Positions 42,682-51,454 of a DNA stretch of 64,000 nucleotides are shown here, in pieces. Below the pieces are notes generated by a model. That model searched no databases and was not told the DNA's origin. It saw only the letters and a program-made list of their open reading frames with translations. Each line of letters starts with the position of its first letter. The first letter of the stretch is position 1. This DNA is from Rhodobiaceae bacterium (GTDB lineage: Bacteria; Pseudomonadota; Alphaproteobacteria; Rhizobiales; JAKPQE01), in assembly GCA_028278505.1 (NCBI GenBank), contig JANQEG010000079.1, positions 22,078 through 86,077 on the forward strand, given 5' to 3'. A program made the position numbers and the translations under genes.

Positions 42682-42835
42682 GGGCGCGCCGGTGAACTCC
42701 TCCTACAATCTCCCCGGCCTAACGGTCACCATCGTCGAACGCTTTCGCCTCGGCGCCGATGACCTGAAACGGATTTCGGCCGGGTAGATGGTCAGGCTCT
42801 TTGACATCGTGAAGAAAAAGCCCGCGGGCGGATCG

Positions 42836-43333
42836 CTACCGGGCGGTGACCAGAACGGTCGACATAATCGGCGGCGAGACTGTCACGCTGTATCTCAAAT
42901 CAGCGCTGTTGACGGTTTTTTCGCCCTCTTTGCCAAGACTTCCGATGATTTCGCCGACAATCCCATTGCGCGCCTCGACAGAAAGCTCGGGCTCAAAGAC
43001 CGCGATCGTCATTGCGGTCGCCATCAACAGATGCACCGGCTCGGTATCGTTGCCGACGATAATCCAGACCTGGCTTGCATCCTCTTTCGGGCCTTCGGCC
43101 CCGGCGAGCATGGAGACGTTTCCGTTAACAAGATATCTGCACGATGTCATGGCCTCCGTGACGCAGTTCCGTCGCGTCATTCGAAAGGCATCGCGCGATA
43201 TGTCGAGGGCTCTCGCAGTCTTTTCATAAGCGCGAACAAGCCCATCAACGGCCACGCCGTTCAGCAGCGCTTTTTCTGCCGCCGAAGCCGAGCTTGCCAT
43301 TATCAGAATAAGGCAGGTCACCAACAAGCGCAT
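42836..43333 (-). CDS. Predicted secreted protein (moron candidate)
   Basis: Signal peptide MRLLVTCLILIMASSASA then about 145 aa; opposite strand to surrounding phage genes. Confidence 0.65.
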   Translation of the reverse strand: MRLLVTCLILIMASSASAAEKALLNGVAVDGLVRAYEKTARALDISRDAFRMTRRNCVTEAMTSCRYLVNGNVSMLAGAEGPKEDASQVWIIVGNDTEPVHLLMATAMTIAVFEPELSVEARNGIVGEIIGSLGKEGEKTVNSADLRYSVTVSPPIMSTVLVTAR

Positions 43334-43428
43334 TGGCCGGACTCCGTCAGGGTTGCGATGATTCGATCTTATCGCGATTACCGTGCACGTCACCCCTTTT
43401 TGACATTTCTTCTTCGGGGCATTGCGCC

Positions 43429-43833
43429 ATGACAGCGGCCAAAAAGCTCCGCGAGGCGGCGGACAATCTCCGCGCCATCGTCGGTGACGAAGCCGCGCTC
43501 ACCCTAATGGAACTCTACGGCGGCACGCGCCTTTACGTGCCGAAGAACGCCACGCCGGCTTCAAAGCTCTATCGAGAGATCGGGGAACCGGCGCTTGCGG
43601 CTTTGTGCGAGGAATACTCCTCTTGCCAGATCACTGTGCCGCTCGGGCGCGAGTGGCGAGCCTCGGTCTATCATGCGCTCGGCGCCTCGAATGCGGAGAT
43701 CGCACGCGCGCTCGGTTGCAGCATAGATGGTGTCCGCTTTATGTTGATTCGCGCCGGCGCCAACACCGGCAAGGCGACAAAACCACCTCGCCCCAATCCA
43801 CAGCTTGATCTCTTTCGTCGGGGACGTGCCTGA
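43429..43833 (+). CDS. Mor-like transcriptional activator
   Basis: ALTLMELYGGTRLYVPKNA...REIGEPALAALCEEYS...GASNAEIARALGCSIDGVRFMLIR; sits before the lysis module as in Mu. Confidence 0.8.
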   Translation: MTAAKKLREAADNLRAIVGDEAALTLMELYGGTRLYVPKNATPASKLYREIGEPALAALCEEYSSCQITVPLGREWRASVYHALGASNAEIARALGCSIDGVRFMLIRAGANTGKATKPPRPNPQLDLFRRGRA

Positions 43834-43912
43834 ACTCACGGGCATGTCGATCGATTGGCGTGTGCGGCAAAGTCTCCTCGAACTCAGATTGAATTTGTTT
43901 CGAGGACTCTCG

Positions 43913-44911
43913 ATGACCTTCGAAAAGCCGCGCCGGCGAGTGAAGCGTGTCTACATTCACTGCTCCGCTTCCGATCACGCCCATCACGACGATGTGTCGG
44001 TAATGGACCAATGGCACTGCAAGCGCGGCTGGTCGGAGGTCGGCTACCACTTCTTTATCAAGAAGGACGGTGAGCTTCAGCGCGGCCGGCCGATCGAAAA
44101 GACGCCGGCCGCGCAGGCGAACTACAATTCGGGAACAATCGCGATCTGCCTGCATGGCCTCGAAAAGCCAAAGTTCACCGACGCCCAGTTCGAAACGCTT
44201 CGCGAGTTGTGCGCCGAAATAGATGAAGCCTATGACGGCAAGGTCACCTTTCACGGCCACTGTGAAGTCGCCGCAAAATCCTGCCCGGTTTTCGACTACC
44301 GCGAGGTGCTCGATCTCGATGCCAAGGGCCGGCTCGGCGCCGGTTCGCAGAATTCGGTTTCCGCCGTCACCGCGCCGGACCCGGACATCATGCTTCGCGT
44401 CGGCGCCGACGGCTGGCGGGTGAAGGCGCTGCAAAAGCAGCTGACGGCGCTGGGCTATCACGTCGGCCAGGTCGACGGCGATTACGGGAGGCGCACCCGC
44501 GCCGCCGTGCTGGCGTTTCAGGCCGACAACGATCTTGATACCGACGGCATTGCCGGGCCGAAAACGCTGGCGGCGCTCGACGCCGCGCAGAAGCGTGAAG
44601 TGGGCGAGGAGCGCCAAGCGGCCGGGCTGCTTTCTCTGGCGGATGAAGGTTCGCGGATCGCCGATGCGTCGGTCAAACAGGCCAGCGCCGGCGGCATGGT
44701 CGCGGCCGGTGGCGCGCTCGGTGTCGTATCGCTTGTCGGAGAGACCATGAGCAGCGTTCGCGAGGCGGTTTCGCCGTTCTCCGGCCTGCTCGCCGAATTC
44801 GGCCCGCTCTTGGCAATCGCCGCGCTTGCGATCGGCGGCTTCATCGTCTGGCAGGCGGTCCGCGCCGGCCGCGCCCGCGTCGAGGATCACCGGACGGGCA
44901 AAACATCATGA
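43913..44911 (+). CDS. N-acetylmuramoyl-L-alanine amidase endolysin with PG-binding domain and C-terminal TM
   Basis: VKRVYIHCSASDHAHHDDV...GWSEVGYHFFIKKDGELQRGRP; PG_binding_1 VKALQKQLTALGYHVGQVDGDYGRRTRAAVLAFQADNDLDTDGIAGPKTLAAL; hydrophobic FGPLLAIAALAIGGFIVW. ORF is open from 43805. Confidence 0.88.
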   Translation: MTFEKPRRRVKRVYIHCSASDHAHHDDVSVMDQWHCKRGWSEVGYHFFIKKDGELQRGRPIEKTPAAQANYNSGTIAICLHGLEKPKFTDAQFETLRELCAEIDEAYDGKVTFHGHCEVAAKSCPVFDYREVLDLDAKGRLGAGSQNSVSAVTAPDPDIMLRVGADGWRVKALQKQLTALGYHVGQVDGDYGRRTRAAVLAFQADNDLDTDGIAGPKTLAALDAAQKREVGEERQAAGLLSLADEGSRIADASVKQASAGGMVAAGGALGVVSLVGETMSSVREAVSPFSGLLAEFGPLLAIAALAIGGFIVWQAVRAGRARVEDHRTGKTS

Positions 44912-45243
44912 TCGGATTCGGCGCGCTCCTCCAGGTCATCGGTCGACCGCTGGCGATCCTTGCGGTTGTCATCGGGCTTTACGGCGCCGGCCGATACATG
45001 GGCGCGACCAAGGCCAGCGCTGCCTGTGAGGCCAATCGGCTGCGCGCCGAAATCTCGGAACTGAAGCGGCGCTCGGCGCTCGCGGATCGACAGGTCGAAG
45101 CCGCACGCAAGCTCGCCGATGCGCGGGCGGAAGAGATTTCAATCCTGGACGAAAGGGTGGCCGCTTATGAGCGGGAGATTAAGGACCGGCCTGGTTGCGT
45201 TCTCGATGGCGCTGATGCTGACCGGTTGCGTAACATCCGGTAG
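44908..45243 (+). CDS. Rz-like i-spanin
   Basis: N-terminal TM GRPLAILAVVIGLYGAGRYMG then coiled-coil; overlapped in another frame by the Rz1-like gene. Confidence 0.65.
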   Translation: MIGFGALLQVIGRPLAILAVVIGLYGAGRYMGATKASAACEANRLRAEISELKRRSALADRQVEAARKLADARAEEISILDERVAAYEREIKDRPGCVLDGADADRLRNIR

Positions 45244-45442
45244 CACCGGGTCCGGCCTGCCGCCGCTGCCCGCCGAGTTGGCGCGCCGCTGCGCCGATCC
45301 CGGTGTCCGCGCCGGCCATGACGCCCGATCGGAGCTCGCCCGGAATCGGCGCGCGCTCGCCGTCTGCAAGAAGCGTCATGCCGACACGGTCACCTTTTAT
45401 GAGGGGATCAGGGACGCGTTTGGAAAGGGAAGGACGCAATGA
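45167..45442 (+). CDS. Rz1-like o-spanin lipoprotein
   Basis: MSGRLRTGLVAFSMALMLTGCVTSGSTGSGLPPLP lipobox LTGC; overlaps Rz out of frame. Confidence 0.7.
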   Translation: MSGRLRTGLVAFSMALMLTGCVTSGSTGSGLPPLPAELARRCADPGVRAGHDARSELARNRRALAVCKKRHADTVTFYEGIRDAFGKGRTQ

Positions 45443-45696
45443 CCGAAACCGCCGAATCCACTTCGGACGAACGCACCGCCAACAACGCGGTGCGCCATGC
45501 CTATCGGAAGCTGACCGAGGAGGAGAAGTCGCAGGTCGAGGCGATCAAGGTGCTCGGCGCCGGCTTCATTTCCGCGTTGCATGAGATCGGCGGCACCGAT
45601 CCTGGCGGCGATAAACAGGCTTCGCGCGATCTCGCCCTGGCGCAGACTCATGCCGAGGACGCGGTCATGCGCGCGGTGCGCCACATCACCAAGTAG
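45439..45696 (+). CDS. Acb2/Tad1-family-like protein (putative cyclic oligonucleotide sponge)
   Basis: NNAVRHAYRKLTEEEKSQVEAIKVLGAGFISALHEIG...SRDLALAQTHAEDAVMRAVRHITK: short helical hairpin with the SRE.SLA.T..EEAVMWAV.HI signature. Confidence 0.75.
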   Translation: MTETAESTSDERTANNAVRHAYRKLTEEEKSQVEAIKVLGAGFISALHEIGGTDPGGDKQASRDLALAQTHAEDAVMRAVRHITK

Positions 45697-45713
45697 CTGG
45701 AGTGTAGTGGATC

Positions 45714-46043
45714 GTGACGCCCGACGATCTCAGGGCCTGGCTCTCGGTCATCGCGACGCTGATCGCGATCGGAACGGCGGTCTATGCTTGGTTATCTGCG
45801 CGTTCGAAAGGCAATGAAAAGCAGCTAGCGGAGCTACAAAAGGAGATGGGCAAGTTGAGCCGCCGCGTCGATCATGTCGAGACCGAACTGACCCACCTGC
45901 CCGACAAAGACGCCGTGCACGATCTTCAGCTCGCGGTCACGCGGGTAGAGGGCACAATTTCGACAATGGCCGAGGCATTCAAGGCGATCGAGCGAACGAC
46001 GCGGCGGGTCGAGGACTACCTCATCAAGAAAGGTGGCGATTGA
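45714..46043 (+). CDS. DUF2730-like phage protein
   Basis: N-terminal TM then coiled coil; LRAWLSVIATLIAIGTAVYAWLSARSKGNEKQLAELQKEM; GTG start. Confidence 0.7.
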   Translation: MTPDDLRAWLSVIATLIAIGTAVYAWLSARSKGNEKQLAELQKEMGKLSRRVDHVETELTHLPDKDAVHDLQLAVTRVEGTISTMAEAFKAIERTTRRVEDYLIKKGGD

Positions 46044-46342
46044 TGGGCTATCGCGAGTTCATCGAAGAAAATGTTCGGCTGGTGATCCTGAAATCGCTAG
46101 CAACGGAGGTAGATTACGCGCTCAACGAACACATCCTGCTCGCCGCGCTTGAGGCTTTCGGCCACCACAAAACCCGCGACTATCTCCGCAATCAGCTGCG
46201 CTGGCTGGAGAATGAGGTCGGCGCGGTTTCGTTGAAGGAAGCCGGGTCGGTCCTGGTCGCAACGATCACGAGCGCCGGCCTCGACCACGTCGCCCGCCGG
46301 ACTGCATTGGAAGGCGTCCAGCGTCCATCGCCGGAGTCTTGA
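46043..46342 (+). CDS. Mu-like phage winged-helix-like protein (gp26/VpaChn25_0724 type)
   Basis: MGYREFIEENVRLVILKSLATEVDYALNEHILLAALEAFGHHKTRDYLRNQLRWLENEVGAV. Confidence 0.75.
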   Translation: MGYREFIEENVRLVILKSLATEVDYALNEHILLAALEAFGHHKTRDYLRNQLRWLENEVGAVSLKEAGSVLVATITSAGLDHVARRTALEGVQRPSPES

Positions 46343-46343
46343 C

Positions 46344-46934
46344 ATGGCGGCCCGCCGCCGCGGCCGCGGCCGCCTCTCCGCGATCGATCTGCTGCCATCC
46401 GAGTGCGACGTCATCGTAGCCTGGGCAGCGCAGGAACTATCGGCAATGGATCGGAACCAAACCGATATCTTTGCCGAATTCCGAGAGCGCCTGCTGGCCC
46501 TGCAAGGTGAGACGGGCGTCGCTTTCGATATCCCATCCTTCTCGGCCTTCAATCGGTATTCGACCCGGCTATCCACAATGTCCCGTCGCCTGGAGGAGGC
46601 GCGGCAGATAGCAGCTTCGTTGTCGGAGCGGCTGGATGCCGGGGCGTCCGACGATCTGACCGTCATTGCGGGCGAAGCAATCAAAACACTGGTGTTCGAG
46701 CTCCTGCAGTCGAAAGGCGAAGCCGGCATATCGACCAAGGGCGCGCAAGAGCTTGCCAATGCGCTCCGGGCGGTTGCGGCCGCCCAGAAGGTGTCGACGA
46801 CACGGCGCAAAGAGATCGAAGAGGAATTCGCCGGTCGCGTTGAAGAGGCGGTCGATAAAGTCGCAGACGAGGCAGGTCTTTCCGCGGACCAGGTCGCCCA
46901 GATCCGCAAGGATGTACTCGGGGTGCGGTCATGA
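46344..46934 (+). CDS. DUF3486 family protein (Mu gp27-like, small terminase candidate)
   Basis: RGRGRLSAIDLLPSECDVIVAWAAQELSAMDRNQTDIFAEFRERLLAL. Confidence 0.85.
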   Translation: MAARRRGRGRLSAIDLLPSECDVIVAWAAQELSAMDRNQTDIFAEFRERLLALQGETGVAFDIPSFSAFNRYSTRLSTMSRRLEEARQIAASLSERLDAGASDDLTVIAGEAIKTLVFELLQSKGEAGISTKGAQELANALRAVAAAQKVSTTRRKEIEEEFAGRVEEAVDKVADEAGLSADQVAQIRKDVLGVRS

Positions 46935-48553
46935 GCGACAACGAAGCGCCCCTCCCGATCGAGCCGGTTATTCCGCGCAATCCCCATGAGCTGCCGGAGG
47001 AGATGACGCGCGGCGCTGAAATCCCAGCCGATCTCGATCCGCTAGCCGATGGCATATTGATGGCGCACCAGGTCGCATGGCTAGAGGACAAGAGCGATCT
47101 GAAGCTGGCCGAAAAAGGCCGGCGCACGGGGATCACATTTGCCGAGGCGCTTGATGCCACACTGACCGCCGCCTCGGCGCGTTCAGCCGGCGGCGATAAC
47201 GTCTTTTACATCGGTGACACCAAGGACAAGGGCCGAGAGTTCATCGGTTACGTGGCGCATTTCGCGAAGGTCGTCGCCGGTCAGTTCGCCGAGGTCGAGG
47301 AATTCCTATTCGAGGACCGACGGAAAGACGGCTCGACCAATTACATTTCCGCTTTCAGGGTCCGGTTTTCCAGCGGGTTTCGTGTCGAGGCGCTGTCGTC
47401 GCGGCCTGAGAACATTCGCGGCCTGCAGGGCGTCGTTGTCATCGACGAAGCCGCGTTCCATAAGGATGTTCGCGGCGTTCTCGATGCCGTCAACGCGCTC
47501 CTGATCTGGGGCGGCAAAATACGGGTCATCTCGACCCATAACGGTGTCCTAAGTCCCTTCAACGAGCTGATCCGGGAAGCGCGCGCCGGAAAGGTCCCGT
47601 TCTCGATTCACCGCATTCCGTTCGCCGATGCCGTGAACAACGGCCTTTACGAGCGGGTGGCCCTCGTTCGCGGCAGGAAATGGGCGGAAGAGAATCCCAA
47701 GGAGGAATGGCTCGCCCGCATTCGCGGGTCCTATGGCGCCCGCACGGCAGCGATGAAGCAGGAACTCGACTGTATCCCAGCCGAGGCCGAGGGCGCGGCA
47801 CTGACGCGGGTGCAGATCGAGGCTTGTATGGGGCCGGTGCCCATCGTGCGATGGGCCTGCGAAGACGAGTTCAAAAACGCACCCGAACACATCCGCAAGG
47901 CCGACACACTTGATTTCTGTCGCGAGCAACTGGGCGAGCACCTCGCCAAACTCAATCCCGCCCGGCCGCATGTGTTCGGCGAAGACTTCGCTAGGAAGGG
48001 CGATCGGACATCGATCACGGTGTTCGAAATCGGAACCGACCTCGTCCGGCGCACGGTGCTGCTTGTCGAGCTGTACAACGTGCCCTTCGATCAGCAGCGC
48101 GACATCCTTTACCACGTTGTCGACCGCCTCCCGCGCCTATCCGGCGGCGCGCTGGACGCCACCGGCAATGGTGCGTATCTGGCCGAGAAGGCCGCACAGA
48201 AATACGGCGAAATCATCATCGAAGTGCATCTGACGCAGAGCTGGTACCGCGCGGAGATGCCCGCCTATATCGAGGCGTTCAGCGACAGGACGGTTCTGAT
48301 CGCGCGCGACGACGATGTTCTGCGCGACCATCAGGCGCTGCAATATGTCGGCGGCATCATCAAGGTTCCCGATGATCATAGAGCCAAAGGCGCGGACGGC
48401 CTCAACCGGCACGGAGATAGCGCGACCTCGGGCGCCCTCGGTTACTTCGCCAGCCGCCAGGACCTTCACGAATACGGCTACACCCCGGCCTCCGAACTCG
48501 ATCATGACCAAAGTCCCCTTGCCGACGAATCCGGAGGGCGCGCGCTATGGTGA
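46931..48553 (+). CDS. Phage terminase large subunit (Mu gp28-like)
   Basis: MAHQVAWLEDKSDLKLAEKGRRTGITFAEALDA; VVVIDEAAFHKDV; FGEDFARKGDRTSITVFE. Confidence 0.92.
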   Translation: MSDNEAPLPIEPVIPRNPHELPEEMTRGAEIPADLDPLADGILMAHQVAWLEDKSDLKLAEKGRRTGITFAEALDATLTAASARSAGGDNVFYIGDTKDKGREFIGYVAHFAKVVAGQFAEVEEFLFEDRRKDGSTNYISAFRVRFSSGFRVEALSSRPENIRGLQGVVVIDEAAFHKDVRGVLDAVNALLIWGGKIRVISTHNGVLSPFNELIREARAGKVPFSIHRIPFADAVNNGLYERVALVRGRKWAEENPKEEWLARIRGSYGARTAAMKQELDCIPAEAEGAALTRVQIEACMGPVPIVRWACEDEFKNAPEHIRKADTLDFCREQLGEHLAKLNPARPHVFGEDFARKGDRTSITVFEIGTDLVRRTVLLVELYNVPFDQQRDILYHVVDRLPRLSGGALDATGNGAYLAEKAAQKYGEIIIEVHLTQSWYRAEMPAYIEAFSDRTVLIARDDDVLRDHQALQYVGGIIKVPDDHRAKGADGLNRHGDSATSGALGYFASRQDLHEYGYTPASELDHDQSPLADESGGRALW

Positions 48554-50121
48554 AGTCATCCATCGTCGACCAGTACGGCCGGCCGATCGAGAAGAAGGTG
48601 CTCGGGCAAGAGATCGCGACACCGGAACTGTCCGGCGTGCGCCGTACCGCCCACGAGGCGGTCGCCTCGGGCCTTACACCGGAAGGCCTCGCCGCCCTTC
48701 TGCGCGATGCCGCCAACGGCCACGCGCGCCGCTATCTGACGCTCGCCGAGGAGATGGAGGAGCGATATCTCCACTATGCGTCGCAGCTGCAGACGCGACG
48801 GCTGGCGATCGATGGCGTCGCCGCCACCGTCGAGGTGCCGGATGGGGTGCCGACAAAAATCGTCGACGCGGTAAACGAGCTCATCGAGGCGTCCGGTTTC
48901 GAGGCTGCGGCCAGCGACTGTGGTGATGGTATCGGCAAAGGCTTCTCCGCGATCGAGATGATCTGGGACTACGCCGATCGCCGCCTCAAGCCGGTCGAGT
49001 ACAAATGGCGCGATCCGCGCTTCTTTCAGTTCGACGAGCTCTCGCTCACCGAATTGAGGCTCGCCGTCGACGGCAGCCGCAACGGCGAGGAGCTGCCGCC
49101 GGCGAAATTCATTCGCCACTTCCCCAAGACGAAGGCCGGCATTCCCTTGCGCGCAGGCCTCGCCCGTCCGGCCGCCTGGGCGTTCCTGATCCAATCGTTC
49201 GGCCTGAAAGACTGGGCGGCGTTCGCCGAGGTCTACGGTGTCCCGCTGCGGATCGGCCGCTACGGACCCAATGCGAGCGCGGCCGATAAGAAGACGTTGT
49301 TGCGCGCCGTCAAGATGATCGCCTCCGACGCGGCGGCGATCGTGCCGGACGGCATGTCGATCGAGTTCCAGAAGATCGAGGGCCAACACGGCGCAGCCGT
49401 CTTCGGCGAATTGATCGATTATGTCGATCGCCAGATTTCGAAACTGGTCGTCGGCCAGACCATGACGGCCGATGACGGTTCGTCGCTTGCCCAGGCGCAG
49501 ATCCACAACGAGGTCCGGCTTGATATTCTGAAAGCCGATTGCAAGCAGCTCGCCCAGACGCTCAACCGAGATCTGATCGCGCCTTTCGTTGCCATGAATT
49601 TCGGGCCGCAGGCGGCCTATCCGCAGGTGCTCTTTCCGGTCACCGAGCCGGAGGATGTCAAGGCGCTGACGGAGAGCGTGGCGCGGCTCGTCCCGCTCGG
49701 ATTCAAGGTCGGGCAGCGCGAGCTCCGCGAGAAACTCGGCCTTTCCGATCCGCAAGCCGATGACGAACTGCTGACGCCGCCGGCCAACGCAGCCGCGCCG
49801 GAGCCCGACACCGGAGCGCCGGAGCCGGAAAAACGCGAGCCGAAAAAGCGCGGACGCAAGAGGACGGCAATGCTTGCGGCAACGCCGCCCGCGACCGACG
49901 GCATCGACGAGGTCGCAGCGCTTACCGAGGAGATATTGGCGGACTGGGAGGACATCACCGATCCGCTCCTCGATCCGATCCGCGATGCGCTCGCCAAGGC
50001 GACCAGCTTTGAAGAAGCGCTCGCGTTGATCGAGGCGAATGGTCCGGACGGCTCGGCGCTCGCCGAAAGGCTGGCGAAGGCCACCGCGATCGCCCGAGGT
50101 ATCGGCGATCTAGAGGATTGA
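48547..50121 (+). CDS. DUF935 family portal protein (Mu gp29-like)
   Basis: RYLTLAEEMEERYLHYASQLQTRRLAIDGV; KDWAAFAEVYGVPLRIGRYGPNASAADKKTLLRAV. Confidence 0.93.
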   Translation: MVKSSIVDQYGRPIEKKVLGQEIATPELSGVRRTAHEAVASGLTPEGLAALLRDAANGHARRYLTLAEEMEERYLHYASQLQTRRLAIDGVAATVEVPDGVPTKIVDAVNELIEASGFEAAASDCGDGIGKGFSAIEMIWDYADRRLKPVEYKWRDPRFFQFDELSLTELRLAVDGSRNGEELPPAKFIRHFPKTKAGIPLRAGLARPAAWAFLIQSFGLKDWAAFAEVYGVPLRIGRYGPNASAADKKTLLRAVKMIASDAAAIVPDGMSIEFQKIEGQHGAAVFGELIDYVDRQISKLVVGQTMTADDGSSLAQAQIHNEVRLDILKADCKQLAQTLNRDLIAPFVAMNFGPQAAYPQVLFPVTEPEDVKALTESVARLVPLGFKVGQRELREKLGLSDPQADDELLTPPANAAAPEPDTGAPEPEKREPKKRGRKRTAMLAATPPATDGIDEVAALTEEILADWEDITDPLLDPIRDALAKATSFEEALALIEANGPDGSALAERLAKATAIARGIGDLED

Positions 50122-50124
50122 CCA

Positions 50125-51351
50125 ATGGCCGAGGTGAAGAAGGGATTCACCACCCCGCCGGAGGTGCTCGACTATTTCAATCAGAAAACCGATCGGCCGG
50201 CGTTTTCCTGGCTCGATGTCTGGGGCCAGGAGCATGCCTATGCGTTCACGGTCGCCAAGGCGACCGATACCGAGCTCCTGAACACCTTCAAGTCATCGAT
50301 CGCCACCGCGCTTGAGAATGGCGAGGGTTTCGAAAACTGGAAGATAAAGATTGAGGCCGATCTGCGCCGCATGGGATGGTGGGGGCCGCGCACGGTCGCC
50401 GATCCGACGGGCATCGATCCCGACACCATAGTGGACTTTTCTCGGCCGCGGCGACTGCGCACGATCTTCTGGTCGAACATGAACGCGGCCCGCGCGGCCG
50501 GCCAATGGGAGCGCATGCAGCGCACGAAAAAGGCGCTCCCCTACATCCTCTATGTCCGGACTGCAGCCGCCGATCCGCGCGAGGAACACCTCACCTGGGT
50601 CGGGACCATCCTGCCCGTCGATCACCAATTCTGGAAAACACACTTTCCGCCGAACGGCTGGGGCTGCCTGTGCTCGGTGCGGCAGATCACCGGTCGCGAG
50701 GCAGAGCGGCTGCTCGGCACCACGCCAAAGGACGATGACGCTATTACCTACACCGATCGGGCGCCGGAGACGGCATATCGGCGGTTCGTCAATCGGCGGA
50801 CCGGGAAAATCACGCGGGTCCCGGACGGGATCGATCCGGGGTGGCACACCAATCCGGGTCTGGCGCGCGCACGCACCCTGACGCAACGCCTGCAGGACAC
50901 GCTCATCGAGGCTGGTGAAAAAACCGCTCGAAACGCCATTCGAACGCTGTTCGACTCGGGTGCGCCGCGCGTTCTCGCCGGTCTTGACGAGCATCTGCGA
51001 TTGCCCGTAGCGGTCGCGCCGCGGCTGCAGGCGGGGCTCGATGCCAAATCGGGGCTCATCGTCGCCGACAATCGCATGATCCGCTCCAAGACGGCCAAGC
51101 ACCGCGAGGTTGGCTTGGATACTTTCGCCGTCGTCCAGGACATACTCGACCAGGGCACAGTCGTCGATGAAGGCCGCGGAGCGAAGCGGACCGTGTTCTG
51201 GCAAATCGGGACCACGTGGTGGGAAGTCGTCATTGCCCGGTCGGCGAACGGCTATTTGCGCATCCAGACCCTTCACGTCGTCAAGGTGGAGGATGTCCGG
51301 TCGGCGTTCGCAAAAGCCGGATTGGAGCTGCCCGAGGGTTTGAAGAAGTAA
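50125..51351 (+). CDS. Phage head morphogenesis protein (Mu gpF/gp30-like) with C-terminal nuclease-like domain
   Basis: PEVLDYFNQKTDRPAFSWLDVWGQEHAYAFTVAKATD; YVRTAAADPREEHLTWVGTILPVDHQFWKTHFPPNGWGCLCSVRQI; distinct C-terminal KHREVGLDTFAVVQDILDQGTVVDEGR..RTVFWQIGTTWWEVVIA. Confidence 0.9.
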   Translation: MAEVKKGFTTPPEVLDYFNQKTDRPAFSWLDVWGQEHAYAFTVAKATDTELLNTFKSSIATALENGEGFENWKIKIEADLRRMGWWGPRTVADPTGIDPDTIVDFSRPRRLRTIFWSNMNAARAAGQWERMQRTKKALPYILYVRTAAADPREEHLTWVGTILPVDHQFWKTHFPPNGWGCLCSVRQITGREAERLLGTTPKDDDAITYTDRAPETAYRRFVNRRTGKITRVPDGIDPGWHTNPGLARARTLTQRLQDTLIEAGEKTARNAIRTLFDSGAPRVLAGLDEHLRLPVAVAPRLQAGLDAKSGLIVADNRMIRSKTAKHREVGLDTFAVVQDILDQGTVVDEGRGAKRTVFWQIGTTWWEVVIARSANGYLRIQTLHVVKVEDVRSAFAKAGLELPEGLKK

Positions 51352-51413
51352 GTGGCGGGGGGACGCAACTCCCCGCGGGTGCAGTACCCGGCTTCCCGAC
51401 TTTGCGCCGCCAC
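51352..51413 (+). ncRNA. Candidate three-way-junction RNA element
   Basis: Closing stem GTGGCGG (51352-51358)/CCGCCAC (51407-51413); hairpins ggggacgcaactcccc (51359-51374) and cgggtgcagtacccg (51376-51390). Confidence 0.35.
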
Positions 51414-51454
51414 GGCCTAAAGATGGCGACATCCGCGACCGAAATCAAGCTGGA

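Noticed and set aside
42691-42787. 31-codon ORF after 42681 (VNSSYNLPGLTVTIVERFRLGADDLKRISAG)
   Set aside because: Very short, no supporting context beyond an open frame
43805-43912. Upstream start (43805) for the endolysin
   Set aside because: Would overlap mor and read through a likely regulatory inverted repeat; the 43913 start begins at the conserved amidase region
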